30,174 bases of DNA, taken from the NCBI GenBank assembly GCA_022560025.1, contig JAFISE010000281.1, positions 1-30,174 of the forward strand. The letters are read 5' to 3'. Position numbers and translations under genes: made by a program. Origin of the DNA: Stagonosporopsis chrysanthemi. Lineage: Eukaryota; Ascomycota; Dothideomycetes; Pleosporales; Didymellaceae. Below are positions 20,797-29,933 of the stretch, one piece after another (position 1 is the first letter of the stretch; the number at the start of each line of letters is the position of its first letter). The notes beneath the pieces were generated by a model, which searched no databases, had not been told where the DNA came from, and was given only the letters and a program-made list of their open reading frames with translations.

Positions 20797-22080
20797 TGGG
20801 TCGACAAGAGTACTTTTGGATACGTAGACGAGGAGAAAGGCAGAACCTAAACGAAATATAGGCGGGAGCCTGTAGTTGACATGCTCATCTCATATCTCAC
20901 AGCGACTAGAGATGCTAACCGTCCGGGGCCGTTAGTCTAAGGGACTCGTTGATAGACATACAAGGAGGATGCCGGTGCGTGCTGGATACACAGATTGCCG
21001 TAGCAGGGATTTTTCCTCTTAAAAGATCAATTGATGCTCAGTGCAAGCAAGATCGTCTTCCGGCTCGCGCCGGCACCTCTGGTGGACAAGGGCTCTCCAC
21101 GCCCACTTTGCTATACCATATGATTTGCTCCACACTGAACGGACCTTGATAGACCGCAGCGAGGTCCGCTTCAAGATACATGCTTTAGTTAAGACCGCAT
21201 GAACAGCAGCTTATAGACGTGTACACACTCCGGCACACACTACCACCTCAAACTAGGCAATACGCAATGAGTGTTGTTAGTTGTATACGCTGCGCTATTT
21301 AATGTTTCTGGCTTCTATTCCTAAGCCATGAACCCCTGGAACCCCGGGTCTTTGAAGCCTTGGCACACACTTTCACTTCCACAACCAGAAATGTGAGATT
21401 GCAGAATCGCTTAGTAATTAATTCGGGAAGCTTGACCCCCTCTCTGATTAGAAAAGTTTGCCAAGCTTTTATAACGTAGAACAGTGCCACTGTTGGTGCA
21501 ATTTAGGGCCCTGTTTACTTTTGATTAAAGGATCGAAACTGCTGTGCGCGATCTCTGACTAATAGCAGGGCTCTACTATGTACAACTCCCCAGCAATCAG
21601 CGTCACTGCTGCCTCAAGAAATGCCTTCGGAAAAAGCCCTGACCCGACGAGACTGGCACCACTACAATTACCAAGCAAGGCTTCCTGTTTTGTATGATTA
21701 GTGTCATTCCAGATCTCGCGTGGAGTACTGAGTAATCAGAGACAGTCGGGACAAGCTCCACATTCTGAGGCGCGCAATGTCTTCCAACGTGTTAGCAACA
21801 CGAGAAACGAAGCTCAGTTATGCCCACGAAACTAGATATAGTGTTCCAGAAATCTAGAATGACATACAACAGAACGTCGGAAGGAGGGCGTCGGAAGATG
21901 CACGCTAATAGACAGGTGCTGGACGATCTCATAGAAAAGGACCGAATCTACCATTGATTTCCTGATCTACATGAGCGTACCCAAAATGCCATTTAGTCGG
22001 AGCCTCCACCTTGTTCCAGTTAGGAAGCGGCAACTAACAAACATCTGTCGCAAAACTGATCAAAGTCAGGCAACGCAGAT
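20797..22080. other. Intergenic region upstream of the regulator
   Basis: About 1.3 kb with no gene I can support. The proximal part should be the promoter of the minus-strand regulator. The distal part (about 21500-22080) may hold badly decayed upstream sequence of the pogo remnant that becomes readable at 22123, but no motif is clear. The minus-strand ORF at 21299-21490 shows no domain. Confidence 0.4.
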
Positions 22081-22122
22081 CAGAGATGGCAGCGGAAGAT
22101 TGGCGGATCAGGCATTAATATG

Positions 22123-22494
22123 ACTGCTTGGCAGGCTACAACAAGTCTTTGAAGTGGAGCACTGCATAGTAAGGACTCTGCACGCAGGAAGTGGAGGCTA
22201 GTCATCGCTCATGGCCACCGCAGCCATGTGAACCGCTCATTTCTTACTTACTGCCATCGCCATAAGTTGCCAGTAGCGTGTTTTCACCTTACAGTACTCA
22301 TACGCTCCAGCTAGCCGACGTTGTCCTGTTCAAGCCGCTATCGATAGACTACCCCAAGAAACTCACAAGAAGGACCCAGCGCACCAAAGGCCTGTTGCCG
22401 GTGAAGAAAGGCAGCCTCTTCTCGTTGTTTTGGCCTGCCTGTGCGCAAACTTTTACCAAAACCAACATTGAGAAGGCGTGCGGCACGTGGAATA
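22123..22494 (+). pseudogene. pogo/Fot-like transposase, central catalytic-domain fragment
   Basis: Frame pieces read TAWQ....SARRKWRLVIAHGHRSHVNRSFLTYCHRHK, then, after one frameshift near 22270, FSPYSTHTLQLADVVLFKPLS, KGLLPVKKGSLFSLFWPACAQTFTKTNIEKACGTW. These match the second half of the DDE_1 domain in fungal pogo-like transposases (KWRLLI-DGHGSH, PP-STH-LQPLDV, GLLP-KKG-F--LFW-AW---FT--NI-KAF--TGIW). The DGH motif is altered to HGH. Stops occur at 22153 and 22314. The protein similarity ends at GTW, exactly where the fragment at 11328-12100 starts (PLQPNV), on the opposite strand. Confidence 0.7.
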
Positions 22495-22959
22495 GGGCAG
22501 CACGGACCCGGGCACGGTACGGTAACGCGACCAGGAAGCTCGCTTGACCTTGCCAAGGTTGTCTCGCCTGGCGTGTCTACTATTGTAGTGTGGTATCCGG
22601 CATAGCTTTTGTGAGTGGGGACCGGCGTCCAGGGGGTGCAGACCAAAGATGCGAGAACTCAAAGTATATATTCTAACCAATAAAAACAAGCTAAATATCC
22701 GTTGTTACATGGTATATGCCTTGATTGCGTGATTGCAAGCCAAGCGTAGTTCTCGACACCAGTCGGTCAAAGATGACTACGGAATAGAACGAACCAACCG
22801 TGCGAACCTAACGTAACGTTTTGCGGGTCTAGCATGAATATAGTGCTATCCGGACGTGTCAGAATGACCCTGTCCACTGTATCGTGCCGAAACGCTCCTA
22901 TCATTGTTTATCGTACAATGTTTCTTGTCTCGGTTGGTTGGTTGATTAGTTGGTTGGTT
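22495..22959. other. Non-coding stretch after the pogo fragment
   Basis: Starts with a block containing CCGGGCACGGTACGG, similar to the inverted-repeat motif at 6885 and 11175, then unremarkable sequence, then GGTT-rich repeats from about 22931. No gene is seen. Confidence 0.4.
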
Positions 22960-23045
22960 TGGTTTGGTTTGGTTTCATTCCTACTCGGTTTCAGCCGCGT
23001 TCTGCGCAGCTATGCCCGGAGTGGCAGGCGTGGCAGACAGCTGAC
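22960..23045 (+). repeat. 85-bp repeat, inverted copy of 15031-15115
   Basis: Begins in a GGTTT microrepeat and contains CCTACTCGGTTTCAGCCGCG and TGCGCAGCTATGCCCGGAGT, nearly identical to the minus strand at 15031-15115. The two copies face each other about 7.9 kb apart and enclose the transporter and regulator genes. Confidence 0.7.
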
Positions 23046-23399
23046 GCAGTCCTCTCTGTGTTGGTCGGTTGCAATACAGTCTCTGGCCACGTCGGATCGT
23101 CTAGCCCGGTCCCTTTATTCAGCTACCAGAGACGAGAGCCAACAATTCAGTGTGAGGAAGAGGTCCGACTTGCAACTGGTTATCAGCACCCTAGAGGTGT
23201 ACGAGCCGACGTGGCCAGCCCCTGTACCTACACTGAGATTTGACAATCTGGGGGACCCCTGAATTTTAACTGAGTGTACGCGGCCCGAAGGTGTCTTCGG
23301 AGTGCCCTCCGAAGCGGTTTCATCCCTACTGTCCGTGCGCTCGTAACGCGCATGCGCCGTACCGTGTCCGTGCACCCTTCCTAACCGCTATGACACCCC
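23046..23399. other. Unrecognised stretch with a short hairpin
   Basis: No supported gene. Contains a 7-bp stem inverted repeat (CTTCGGA at 23295-23301, TCCGAAG at 23308-23314, 6-nt loop) and, at 23357-23374, the reverse form of the ACGGACACGGTAC motif seen in the 57-133 repeat. Confidence 0.4.
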
Positions 23400-23515
23400 A
23401 TGATCGGGCCCGATCATCGCCCTAGAAGGGTATAGCGCCAGCGTCTTGGCTAGCGGCATAATCAGGCCCGATCATCGCCCTAGAAGGGTATATAGCGCCA
23501 GCGTATTGGCTAGCG
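23400..23515 (+). repeat. Two-copy ~50-bp direct repeat with an 18-bp palindrome
   Basis: Copy one (23407-23455) and copy two (23465-23515) share GGCCCGATCATCGCCC, TAGAAGGGTATA and AGCGCCAGCGT followed by TTGGCTAGCG, with a 2-bp TA insertion in copy two. Copy one is preceded so that 23400-23417 forms a perfect 18-bp palindrome (ATGATCGGGCCCGATCAT); copy two has lost the palindrome's left half by one change (CAGGCCCG). It lies about 300-400 bp upstream of the TLH start and includes TATA-like GGGTATATAG, so it may be its promoter region. Confidence 0.7.
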
Positions 23516-23817
23516 CGCAAGGCCTGAACATTAAGGCTTTGTACCCCCTAATCATCTATTGTCCCTGCCCCCCCCCTAACCTGCGCCCTGCGCAACACTA
23601 ATTGACTTTGCAATAGGCTCGCTCAGTCTCTGTGAGAAGCCTACGCTGCTAGTTCAGCAGCCTGCCTGTTGCGCTTTGCTAGGTCTAGTTGTTTTAGGAG
23701 GAGAAGAGAAGGGGAGGGTAAGGTTAACTGCCTGCTGCCAGGCAGATAGAGCTGTCCTGGGATGCACGGCTGCTAGCTGCCCCTTCTCTAGCGCAGCAGC
23801 GCATCACTGCAGAGAAT
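23516..23817. other. Upstream/leader region of the TLH pseudogene
   Basis: About 300 bp without a gene. A C-run lies at about 23569-23577 and a purine-rich block at 23698-23720. The TLH frame is open back to about 23725 but contains no better ATG than 23818. Confidence 0.4.
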
Positions 23818-24750
23818 ATGCAGGAGCACTTCTGCTACCTTGAGAGGTACCAGGTGCTTATCTGCAAGGCCCACGCCACTGCAATCCTGAACGTTGACGT
23901 GCACCTGCGCGATCAGCACGGCGTAAAGAGAGCAGAGAGGAGGGCAATTATAGCGCGCTGTCAAGGCTGGCAGATTGCTGCGCTGCAGAGCGTCAGGCTG
24001 CCTGCACCGCTAGGGCCGCCAATCAAGGCGCTGGGCCAACTGCTTGACGTCCTGCGGTGCAGGATTAGCAGCAACTGCAACTTCTGCACTGCAAGCAAGA
24101 ACCAGATGCAGAAGCACTGCAACACAGAGCACTAGAGGGCCTAGGAGAGCAGCAACGCCACCCTGTGCGAGAGAGTGAAGGCGCAGACGTTCTTCTAAGC
24201 TGGCGGGCTGCAGCGCTACTTTGTTGTTGCAGCAGGAGAGGGAGAGCATAAAGAGGAGGAGGAGGAGCTAGAGGACGCTGTCAGCTAGCAGCTAGCAGAG
24301 TAGCGGCTGGTTCAGCAGGCGCACAAAGAGGAGACGCAGGTCGTAGACAAACAGGTTGTGAAGTCTGACAAGACAGGCTAGTTTAAGCGGACTGGCTGGC
24401 TAGAGCACTTTGCTGGCTGCAACCTGGCACACCTCGCGCACCAGAGCCAACTGCTAGGGCGCGATGAGGTCAGGCTGCAGCGAGCAGCAAAGCTGACAGA
24501 GCTGCTAGTAGAGAGAAGTGTGGGGGGCCTGTCCACGCTCACAAGGGAGACAAGACAGTGGCTGAGGAGCGCTAAGCAGCAGGAGATTGACTAGCAGCCT
24601 ATAGCCTGGCTGCAGAACCCAGAGAGCTAGGCGCAATACGCTGGCTACATGGTCAAGTTTGTCTGCTACGTGCTTTGCTTCTTCTCAGCAGCGCACGCAG
24701 TGCTAGAGGGAGTAGAGGCAGCAGCAGCAGCAGCAGCACAGGCTAGCAGC

Positions 24751-24801
24751 GAAGAAGAAGAAGAAGAAGAAGAAGAAGAAGAAGAAGAAGAAGAAGAAGA
24801 A
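24751..24801 (+). repeat. (GAA)17 microsatellite encoding poly-Glu
   Basis: Seventeen perfect GAA codons inside the TLH frame, preceded by a GCA/poly-Ala run (24717-24738). It sits between the zinc-finger module and the helical region, where low-complexity acidic linkers are tolerated. Confidence 0.9.
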
Positions 24802-26475
24802 AACAACAGTCGCCTACGCACTGCCAGCGCTGTAGCTCAAGGCAAGAAGGCATTTGAGCAGGTAAGCGACTCGCTGCACCTGTTTAAATGGTCAACCCAG
24901 CAGCAAGACACAGCACAAGAGCTGTACGACATGTTAGACAGCAACGCAGGTAACTAGGACAAAGCATTGCGCGACGTCTAGCTAGAGAAGCTGCTTGCTC
25001 TGCTTACGTTGTTCTTCTTTAGCTCTGCTGGCGACAATCCACTTGACAATGGCTTTGTCTATTTCCTTGCTGTGCTTGGCATTAACAGCGACGCAGAGCA
25101 GCTGCGCACAGCGAAGCACTACTTGTACATACTGGCAGGCGTAGTGTACTGCGTGCGCGTGCTCAGTGTAGAGAAGCTGCTCCTGTCTGCGCGCCGCAAC
25201 GAGCAGAGCGACGAGCATTGACAGCAGTTCCTCTAGTACTAAGAGAAGTACCTGACTGACGGCTTGTACAGCCTAATAAGCGAGGCGCTCAGCCTGCTGG
25301 CCTACTTGAAGCACATCGCGCTTACGGCTAGCAACCCTGGCAACGCAAGTTGGTCAAGGGACAAGAAGATCTTCTACCTGCACAGCCAGCCTATCTACAT
25401 TAGCCGCTTCTGCAAGATAGCGCAGGACATAGTAGCAGAGGCAGAGCAGATGCTATAGGGGGAGCTGATGTGGGTAGCGCAGACAGAGGAGCGCTTTGCC
25501 GTGAAGCTGGAGTGGCTGGTTGACGACATCTCCCTTGAGAAGCAAGGCGCGTCCTTTGTGCAGCAGCACAGCAACAGTCTTAATAACAAGCTAGGCTGGA
25601 TACTGAAGCAGGTAGAGCAGACTAGCAAGGGTCGCAGACTGCAGGAGAGCAGCGGGCAGTGGAGCGCAAAGCAGGTGAAGCGATACCTGCGTTGCGTAGA
25701 CTGCTTCCTGACGCTGCTGCTAGTCTGCGTGCACGTGACGTCTAGACAGCCTGGCAGGGGATCAGAGATTACAAGCATACAGCACTGCAATGGCCTGCTG
25801 CAGGACTGCAACATCTACATTGTTGACAGGCAGGTTATAACAGTTGTCTGCTACTACAAGTTGCAGTCGCAGTAGGACAAGCTAAGGGTAGTGCCGCGCT
25901 TCCTGCTGCTGCGGCTGGGGCAGGTGATGGTGCTGTACCTAGCGTACTTGCAGCTGTTCTGCGAATACCTTACTGTGCAGGTGCTCAGCAGCAGCTTTAG
26001 CGACCACGTGTAGGCAGACAAGCAGGGCCTGTGGCGAACAGATTGACTGACGCAGGCGCTGCTGCGCGAGACTGGCAGCAAGCTCAGCGTTGCGCTGCAC
26101 ACGCTGGGCTACCGGCACGCCGCAGTTAGCATTGGGCGCGAGGTAGTAGGCGAGTTGTTTGGCAGGGGCTACCAGGACGAGGTTGGGGAGGTCGACAAAG
26201 CTGAGGTAGACAACGACAGGGAAGACGTGCTAGAGCTGCAGAACGCGAGAACAACGGCAGTTGGCGTGGGTACCTACAGCGTTCCCATCAACATCGTCAA
26301 GCACCTCAGCGTGCGCTCTATTGAGGCCTTCTAGCCGCTCAGCACTATATAGCATCAATTCTTAGGCCTAGATAGGAAGCAGGCTATGTGCAAAGCAACT
26401 CGCAGCAGGGAGGCAACTGTACTAGCAACAGCAACAACGTTGTTGATGAAGCGCGGGCGCAGCGGCAGCGACAAT

Positions 26476-26493
26476 GACGACGACGACGACGAC
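26476..26493 (+). repeat. (GAC)6 microsatellite encoding poly-Asp
   Basis: Six GAC codons in the TLH frame, followed by an Ala run (26518-26534). They form a low-complexity linker just before the helicase domain. Confidence 0.8.
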
Positions 26494-28340
26494 AACAGCA
26501 GCCTAATAACAACTACAGCAGCAGCAGCAGCTGCCAAGCAAGCCTGCAGCAGTGCCTATAGCAAGCACTGCAGCTAGCAGTTAGCACCGCCCTAGCAGGA
26601 CAAGAAGCAGAGGGCTGTCCGCAAAGCAATGCAACAAGTGCTTAGTAGGCAGGAGGTTAGGTTTTAGTTAATTAAGCAGGAGCGCGCTCTGCACGCTGTG
26701 CTTGCAGGGCAGACGCCGCTTGTTGTTGTGCTGCTAACAGGCAGAGGTAAGAGCCTGCTGTTCAGCGTACCTGCTTGCATAGACAACGCTGGAGTGACTG
26801 TAGTTGTAGTGCTGTTCCAAGCGCTCATTGCTGACCTTGTAGGTCGCCTGCAGAACTGCGGCATCGATTGCATAGAGTAGAGGCACGGCAATAGCAGCCT
26901 GGTTGCAGTGGTAGTGGTTAGTGCAGACGCAGCCAGCGACACGACAAGCTGCGGCAACTTCCTAGGCTATGCCAACTTGCTCTGCGGCAAGGGCCTGCTG
27001 CGGCAGGTAGTGATTGACGAGTGTCACCTTATCATCACGTCAAGTAACTGGCGGCTGAAGCTGGCGCTGCTAAAGAACCTCCAACTGCTGCTGTGCCTAA
27101 TAGTGCTGCTCACAGCTACGCTCCCGCCAGTGTGAGAGGGCAAGCTAGCAACAAGCATGTTGCTTCTATGCGCGACGTACATTCAAGCTAGCACTGTTCA
27201 GCCTAACACGCAGTACTACGTGTTGTGGTGTAAGCGCAGCAGTGCGCAAGAGGCAGCGCTGGCTATGTGCTAACAGCGTGCGCCGCTGCTGCTTGCGAGG
27301 GGAGAGAAGGGGGTAGTGTACTGCTGCAGCAGGGAGCAGTGCGAGGAGCTTGCTGCAGCAGCTAGGTGCACCTGCTACCACGCTGGCACTGTCAATCAGG
27401 CAGAGCAGCTAGCAGGGTAGCTGAAAGCCGGAGGGCTGATCGTAGCTACGTCAGCGCTGGGCACTGGCATTAATTTCCCCAGCATTGTGTACGTGCTGCA
27501 TGTAGGCATGCTGTAGAGCATAGTTGATTTCGCGCAGGAGAGCAGGCAAGGCAGGCAAGCAGGCAAACGCGTTGATTCAGTCGTGCTGGTTAAGAGGGGC
27601 AAGCCAGAGCGGGCGATGAAGCAGAAGGCTGACAGCCTTGACGTGCAGGCGATAGGCACCTTCATCATCAGCAGCAGGTGTCAGCAGGGGCTGATGAGCA
27701 GCTACCTCAACGGCAGGTAGGTAGAGTGCAACGACCTTAACACAGCTGGCTGCGATCAGTGCAGGGAAGGGGCTCAAGGGTAGCTAGACAAGCAGCAGGA
27801 GGCAAGCTTGCAGTAGCGATTGGTGCAGGAGGTGTTCAACAAGGTTCGCGACGGCTGCGTAGTGTGCTAGATGATTAGTAGCGACGTAGCCTCAGGCGCG
27901 TAGCAGGAGCACAAGGTGATGCAGTGCACTGCGTTCCCTAGCGTCACAGGCGCAGAGCTAGACAGCTTCTAGCAAGGCATTGTTGATTAAGGGGGGAGCT
28001 ACAGCTGCCAGCGGTGTTAGGTAAGCCAGAGGTACTGCGCGATGGGGGAGGATGTAGGCAGGCAGTGTCAGTAGCTAAACGTGGTGGTGCTGATAGCGAG
28101 GGTAGCAGCGAGGAAGGAGGGAGGAGGCACGCACGTTGTGCGACAGTGCGGCTACGCAGGCGACCTAGACAGAGACTAGAGGGAATACGCGCAGTAGCTT
28201 AGGAAGCGGCACCAAAGTTGAGTGTGGGGGGAGTATTTCAGCAACGCTATAGTGGTTGCTATCTGCGTTGCACTATTCTGTCAGCGCTATAGGCAAGCAG
28301 AAGCATAGCTAAGCTACCTAAGGCAGACTATGTGTATATA

Positions 28341-28380
28341 GGGGGAGAGAGAGAGAGATAGAGAAGAGAGAAGAGAGAAA
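28341..28380 (+). repeat. GA-rich simple repeat
   Basis: GGGGGAGAGAGAGAGAGA followed by interrupted GAGAA units. It marks the end of the readable TLH frame and the start of the spacer before the next fragment. Confidence 0.8.
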
Positions 28381-28411
28381 TTAGACCTAGTGTAGCTAAG
28401 AGAGGTAAGCA

Positions 28412-28560
28412 CGATGCCTATCTGTATCCCATGTAGCTACTAGGCAATACTAGAAGACGCTAAGACTCTTAATATTAGCTTAGCACGCAGGCAGCTAGGC
28501 TGCCAAGCAGGGGGAAGCTAGCGTATCAAATGACGTCCAAGCAGACGCAGTCGCTGTAGC
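28412..28560 (+). pseudogene. Possible N-terminal HTH remnant of a pogo-like transposase
   Basis: The frame from ATG 28420 reads MPICIPCSY, stop, AILEDAKTLNISLARRQLG, a few residues, stop, RIK, stop, RPSRR. The spacing recalls the psq-type HTH at the start of fungal pogo-like transposases (AI...K....S...A...gV....L..RiKGRPSR), with Gly changed to a TGA. The stretch is short and badly decayed, so chance resemblance is possible. Confidence 0.3.
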
Positions 28561-29258
28561 TAATCTAGCAGACTGTGCGCTCAGCGCGACAGGGCAGCGG
28601 CACAGGAGAGGATAGCAAGAGCAATAACAAGAGCAATAGTGTGCTAGACAACGAGGCGGAGGAGCAGCTAGAGCGCTACGTCCTTGCCTTCCTGCTCTTG
28701 CTGCTTGACTACAACGTCAAGGAACAGTACTACCAAAGCGCCTTCGTAAGCGCTACAGCCGCGCTAGGCGTTAACTGCAACTGCAGCTAGAAAAGCCCTC
28801 TTGTGTACACAACGTCGCCGTCTACTATTGTTACAGTAGCCAAGATGCTAGTGTTGTACAGCGCAGTGCAGACACGCACGTGCAAGGCAGCTAACCTTGC
28901 AGCAGAGGAGGGGTAGCCGCAGGCAGATACAGAGATAGCACTGAGCTACGTTGAGCTAGTACAGGACATAGTCAACTGCTTTATAACGCTGAGCACGCAC
29001 AAGGGGCTGCCTATGCCTATAGACTAGGTGCTGCAGCTGCGTGCGTTTAGCAAGAAGATCTAAGGCAAGGTTACTGCAGAGGGCACTGTGCAGTACGTTG
29101 GGGACAAGATCCTAAACAGCTACACGCAGTACAGAATGCCTGCGCTGCGCTCTACAGTCTACAGCCTAGTAGAAACGACGCGCAGGGAGCTTGAGAGCGA
29201 GCTGCTACTGCTAGACGTCAAGCAGTGTCAGGCCAGAGCAGAGGCAGAGAGAGTCTAA
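28530..29258 (+). pseudogene. Second OrsD/TLH-like module fragment
   Basis: In a different frame from the TLH, the sequence reads NEAEEQLERYVLAFLLLLLDYNV, SATAALGVNCNCS, STIVTVAKMLVLYSAVQ, YVELVQDIVNCFITLS, LPMPID.VLQLRAFSKKI, GTVQYVGDKIL and MPALRSTVYSLVETTRRELESELLLLD, ending at TAA 29256-29258. This parallels the region of the 302-2056 gene around GVLGIHPHK...FIERLQHGRAI...LRFTV...ARELMF, and of the TLH around FLAVLGINSD. In-frame stops (all TAG/TAA, about four inside) fit TGG or CAG decay. It is a truncated relative: no helicase part follows. Its last about 35 bp are reused in the downstream higher-order repeat. Confidence 0.7.
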
Positions 29259-29275
29259 TTCAAGGCACGATACGC

Positions 29276-29400
29276 CGACCCAAGCTAGTCCCCTAACCTA
29301 AGTAGGCCCCTAACCTGAGTAAGCCCTCAACCTAAGTGAGCTCCTAACCTGAGTAAGCCCCTAACCTAAGTAAGCCCCTAACCTAAGCTAGTCCCCTAGA
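29276..29400 (+). repeat. Telomere-like 17-bp tandem array, block 1
   Basis: About seven units of the form CCCCTAACCTAAGTAAG with variation at the last four bases and some C/T and A/G changes. They contain CCCTAA/CCTAA, the telomere-repeat core of most filamentous fungi, within a longer non-telomeric unit. Confidence 0.8.
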
Positions 29401-29591
29401 CGCAGTAGTAGCAAGAGAAAGAATTGTCTGTTTACAATTTATAGAAGCTGTGCAGCAGAGTTAGGTTTAGGCCTAGACGCAAGTCAGGGTAGGCTTAGAG
29501 CAACTACTAATAGTGTATTATAGGCTGAAGCGCAGCAGTGTTAGGCTAGAGCAGAGGCAGAGAGAGTCTGATTCAAGGCGCAATACGCCAA

Positions 29592-29757
29592 CCTAAGCTA
29601 GTCCCCTAACCTAAGTGAGCGCCTAATCTAAGGAGTCCCCTAACCTAAGCTAGTCCCCTAACCTAAGTAAGCCCCTAACCTAAGTAAGTGCCTAACCTAA
29701 GTAAGCCCCTAACCTAAGTAAGTCCCTAACCTAAGTAAGTCCCCTAATCTAAGCATT
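29592..29757 (+). repeat. Telomere-like 17-bp tandem array, block 2
   Basis: About ten units of CCCCTAACCTAAGTAAG type, somewhat more uniform than block 1, ending with a TCTAAGCATTAAGC junction into the spacer. Confidence 0.8.
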
Positions 29758-29895
29758 AAGCTAAGTTAGGTTTAGGCTAGGACGCAAGTCAGAGTAAGGT
29801 TAGGGCAACTACTAACAGTGTATTACAGGCTAAAGCGCAGTAGTGTTAAGCTAGAGCAGAAGCAGAGAGAGTGCAATTTAAGGCACAATACGCCA

Positions 29896-29933
29896 ACCTA
29901 AGCTAGTCTCCTAACCTAAGTAAGCGCCTAACC
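29896..29933 (+). repeat. Telomere-like array, block 3, truncated
   Basis: Two to three units (CCTAACCTAAGTAAGCG type), then an abrupt switch to TAGGCTGGCAAATGGG at 29934, consistent with insertion of another element into the array. Confidence 0.7.

Larger units (their letters stand above)
23818..28310 (+). pseudogene. Telomere-linked RecQ-type helicase (TLH) fused to OrsD-like zinc-finger module
   Basis: One reading frame from ATG 23818 to about 28310, about 1,490 codons, with no frameshift but 39 in-frame stops up to 28219 (31 TAG, 4 TAA, 4 TGA). N-terminus: FCYLERYQVLICKAH, VHLRDQHGV, CNFCTASKNQMQKHCNTEH and VQTFF..GGLQRYFVV, an OrsD/DUF3505-type module. Then FLAVLGINSD and LYILAGVVYCVRVLSVEKLL. 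Helicase: motif I TGRGKSLL (26737-26754), motif II DECH (27016-27027), motif III TATLPP (27115-27129), motif V ATSALGTGINFP (27445-27480), motif VI QESRQGRQAGK (27535-27564). The tail has Cys-rich parts (YSCQRC, VVRQCGYAGDL). Intact TLHs are subtelomeric RecQ-family helicases of unclear role. Motifs I and VI carry Arg/Gln changes expected from C-to-T/G-to-A decay. Not functional. Confidence 0.85.
29222..29933 (+). repeat. Higher-order repeat, three copies of about 305-313 bp
   Basis: The anchor CAGAGAGAGT starts at 29245, 29558 and 29863, giving spacings of 313 and 305 bp. Each copy has a unit derived from the 3' end of the OrsD-like fragment (AGCAGTGT...AGGCAGAGAGAGT, then ATTCAAGGC.CAATACGCC), followed by an array of 17-bp telomere-like units. 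The first two are followed by a TTAGGTTTAGGC...CAAGTCAG...CAACTACTAA spacer. The third copy is cut short at about 29933 by the hAT-like terminus. Confidence 0.85.

Noticed and set aside
25395..25814. 139-codon minus-strand ORF
   Set aside because: Antisense shadow of the TLH frame; Cys/Ser/Leu-rich composition is expected from reversing CAG/GAG-rich codons.
23818..28310. Amber recoding as an explanation of TAG-rich frame
   Set aside because: TAA and TGA also occur, helicase motifs carry missense damage, and the neighbouring intact genes need no recoding.
29276..29757. Could the regularly spaced repeats be a CRISPR array?
   Set aside because: Units are directly tandem with no unique spacers, and the setting is eukaryotic.
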